Of a stretch of DNA of 8,949 nucleotides, positions 8,186-8,949 are shown piece after piece. Source of the DNA: Treponema sp. (GTDB taxonomy: Bacteria; Spirochaetota; Spirochaetia; Treponematales; Breznakiellaceae); the NCBI GenBank assembly GCA_031278755.1, contig JAITJV010000315.1, positions 1-8,949 of the forward strand, given 5' to 3'. The stretch's first letter is position 1. The number at the start of each line of letters is the position of its first letter. The position numbers and the translations under genes are program-made. The notes beneath the pieces were generated by a model, which saw only the letters and a list, made by a program, of their open reading frames with translations, was not told the DNA's origin and made no database searches.

Positions 8186-8216
8186 TTGTTTTTTCCATAA
8201 TTTCATGGTATAGAAT
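8186..8216 (+). promoter_or_regulatory. Possible sigma-70-type promoter in AT-rich spacer
   Basis: TTGTTT (8186-8191) is followed 17 nt later by TATAGA (8209-8214), or 19 nt later by TAGAAT (8211-8216, 5 of 6 consensus bases). It sits in the only markedly AT-rich stretch of the window (about 8160-8300), just after the hairpin and before the GH127 remnant. AT-rich DNA yields such matches readily, so support is weak. Confidence 0.22.
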
Positions 8217-8875
8217 TCTTATGTTCCATCCTCCGCATAAAGCGGTTAATACTGCATGTATCCCCTATAAATTTATATCTCGCTTCGGAATTCCACAGTG
8301 AAAGATACCATCTAAAGATAGAAACCAATTTCCCCCAAGACGGGGCTGTAACAATCGTATTTCTTGAAGGACGGTATGAGGGGGTTTGGGATCTTATGCT
8401 CAGGATTCCCGCCTGGGCGGCGGAAACAACGCCCGTGTTCGTTAACGGCGCCGGGGCCGCCCGGGGTAAGGCCGGTTCATATATAAAAATCAGGCGGGAC
8501 TGGAAGACAGGGGATACTGTACGCCTTATCCTGCCTTTTACGTTGAGAACGGAAGAATATACCGGTTTTGATCAGAGTGAAACCAACCAGCCCCGTTATG
8601 CCGTGTTCCATGGGCCGGTGCTGCTTGCCCTGACAGGCGGTTTTGATGAAAAGGACATCCCCCGTTTGCCTTTTGCCGCCTGCGACGCCGGCAAATTTCT
8701 TGTATCCAGGGGAAAAGGCTGTTTTGAAGTAAAAGGCCGCCCTTTTTTTGAATTTAAACCCTACTATGAGGTACAGGATGAACTATTCACCTGTTTTCCT
8801 GTTTTTGATTGGAAGGCCGGGGTTCATACCCCGCAGCTTGCTGTGGAACGTTATAACTTAGAACGTGCGTTTTAA
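8201..8875 (+). pseudogene. Truncated GH127 (DUF1680) glycoside hydrolase remnant, C-terminal beta-sandwich only
   Basis: The frame is open from 8201, after TAA at 8198, to TAA at 8873. It has no ATG, GTG or TTG before an internal ATG at 8396. Family-like sequence starts upstream of that ATG, at about 8267 (INLYLASEF, then ETNFP), so 8396 is not the original start. Later motifs fit the C-terminal part of GH127 enzymes, known mainly as beta-L-arabinofuranosidases: LRIPAWA, VFVNG, the YIKIRRDWKTGD strand, and YAVFHGPVLLAL. The N-terminal catalytic (alpha/alpha)6-barrel, normally around 400 residues, is absent; only a hairpin and AT-rich DNA separate the remnant from the kinase stop. The frame has no stops or frameshifts, so decay is recent or the fragment is still translated from 8396 (159 residues). 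No hydrolase activity is expected. Its placement beside a sugar kinase suggests a former glycan-use cluster. Confidence 0.7.
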
Positions 8876-8949
8876 TGTCTTCGGATTGGAGTATGGCCCC
8901 GGCCAGTATAATAAATTTCCTATCCAACGAAGATACCCAGGAGCTTGCC
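8875..8949 (+). CDS. Start of an unidentified gene running off the right edge
   Basis: The ATG at 8875 overlaps the preceding TAA (TAATG) and opens a frame that continues to the last base, giving 25 residues (MSSDWSMAPASIINFLSNED, then TQELA). The stop-start overlap suggests translational coupling to the GH127 frame. No good Shine-Dalgarno precedes 8875. A second in-frame ATG at 8893 has only GGA-type sequence upstream (8883-8885, or GGAG ending 1 nt before it). Too little is visible to assign a family. Confidence 0.5.
   Translation, partial: MSSDWSMAPASIINFLSNEDTQELA

Noticed and set aside
8182..8300. 39-codon open frame beginning ATGCTTGTT in the AT-rich spacer
   Set aside because: Short, with no ribosome binding site. 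It overlaps the GH127-like frame and shows no recognisable features.
8396..8398. ATG at 8396 as the true start of the GH127-like protein
   Set aside because: GH127-like sequence in the same frame begins about 40 codons earlier, and no ribosome binding site is well placed. It might be used after truncation, but it is not the ancestral start.

Overview
The window looks like chromosomal DNA from a spirochaete, most likely a Treponema-like gut lineage. This is an inference. It rests on a very large exported-sensor/SpoIIE phosphatase preceded by an exported-type TPR protein, the GC-rich codon use (frequent GGC, GCC and CGG), and nearby carbohydrate genes. No rRNA, tRNA, CRISPR array, insertion sequence or phage gene is visible. 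All real genes are on the + strand; long minus-strand open frames are shadows of GC-rich coding sequence.

Layout. (1) Positions 1-2052 hold the 3' part of a helical, TPR-type repeat protein that enters from the left edge. (2) Positions 2049-6632 overlap it by 4 bp and encode a 1527-residue membrane protein. It has a signal peptide, a sialidase-like propeller region, two or three Ig/FnIII-like modules, a membrane helix, a second transmembrane sensor with a periplasmic helical domain, a HAMP linker and a SpoIIE/RsbU-type PP2C phosphatase whose metal ligands all appear present. (3) Positions 6685-7005 encode a 106-residue charged helical protein of unknown function with a strong ribosome binding site. 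(4) Positions 7024-8112 encode a TTG-started sugar kinase of the NahK (N-acetylhexosamine 1-kinase) type. (5) Positions 8113-8266 hold a strong hairpin and an AT-rich stretch. (6) Positions 8201-8875 are an open frame without a start codon that encodes only the C-terminal beta-sandwich part of a GH127 (DUF1680) glycoside hydrolase, so it is probably a gene remnant. (7) A new frame starts at 8875, overlapping that stop, and runs off the right edge.

How the parts may work together. The first two genes look like one translationally coupled unit: an exported repeat protein and a sensor phosphatase that could report periplasmic or surface binding to a cytoplasmic partner-switching (STAS/anti-sigma) pathway. 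No STAS protein, anti-sigma kinase or sigma factor lies in the window, so the downstream target is unknown. The kinase and GH127 remnant point to a separate carbohydrate-use region. The most interesting points are the double-sensor architecture of the phosphatase, a well-placed internal Shine-Dalgarno and ATG that could yield a shorter sensor, a large insertion inside its catalytic domain, and the beheaded GH127 gene.
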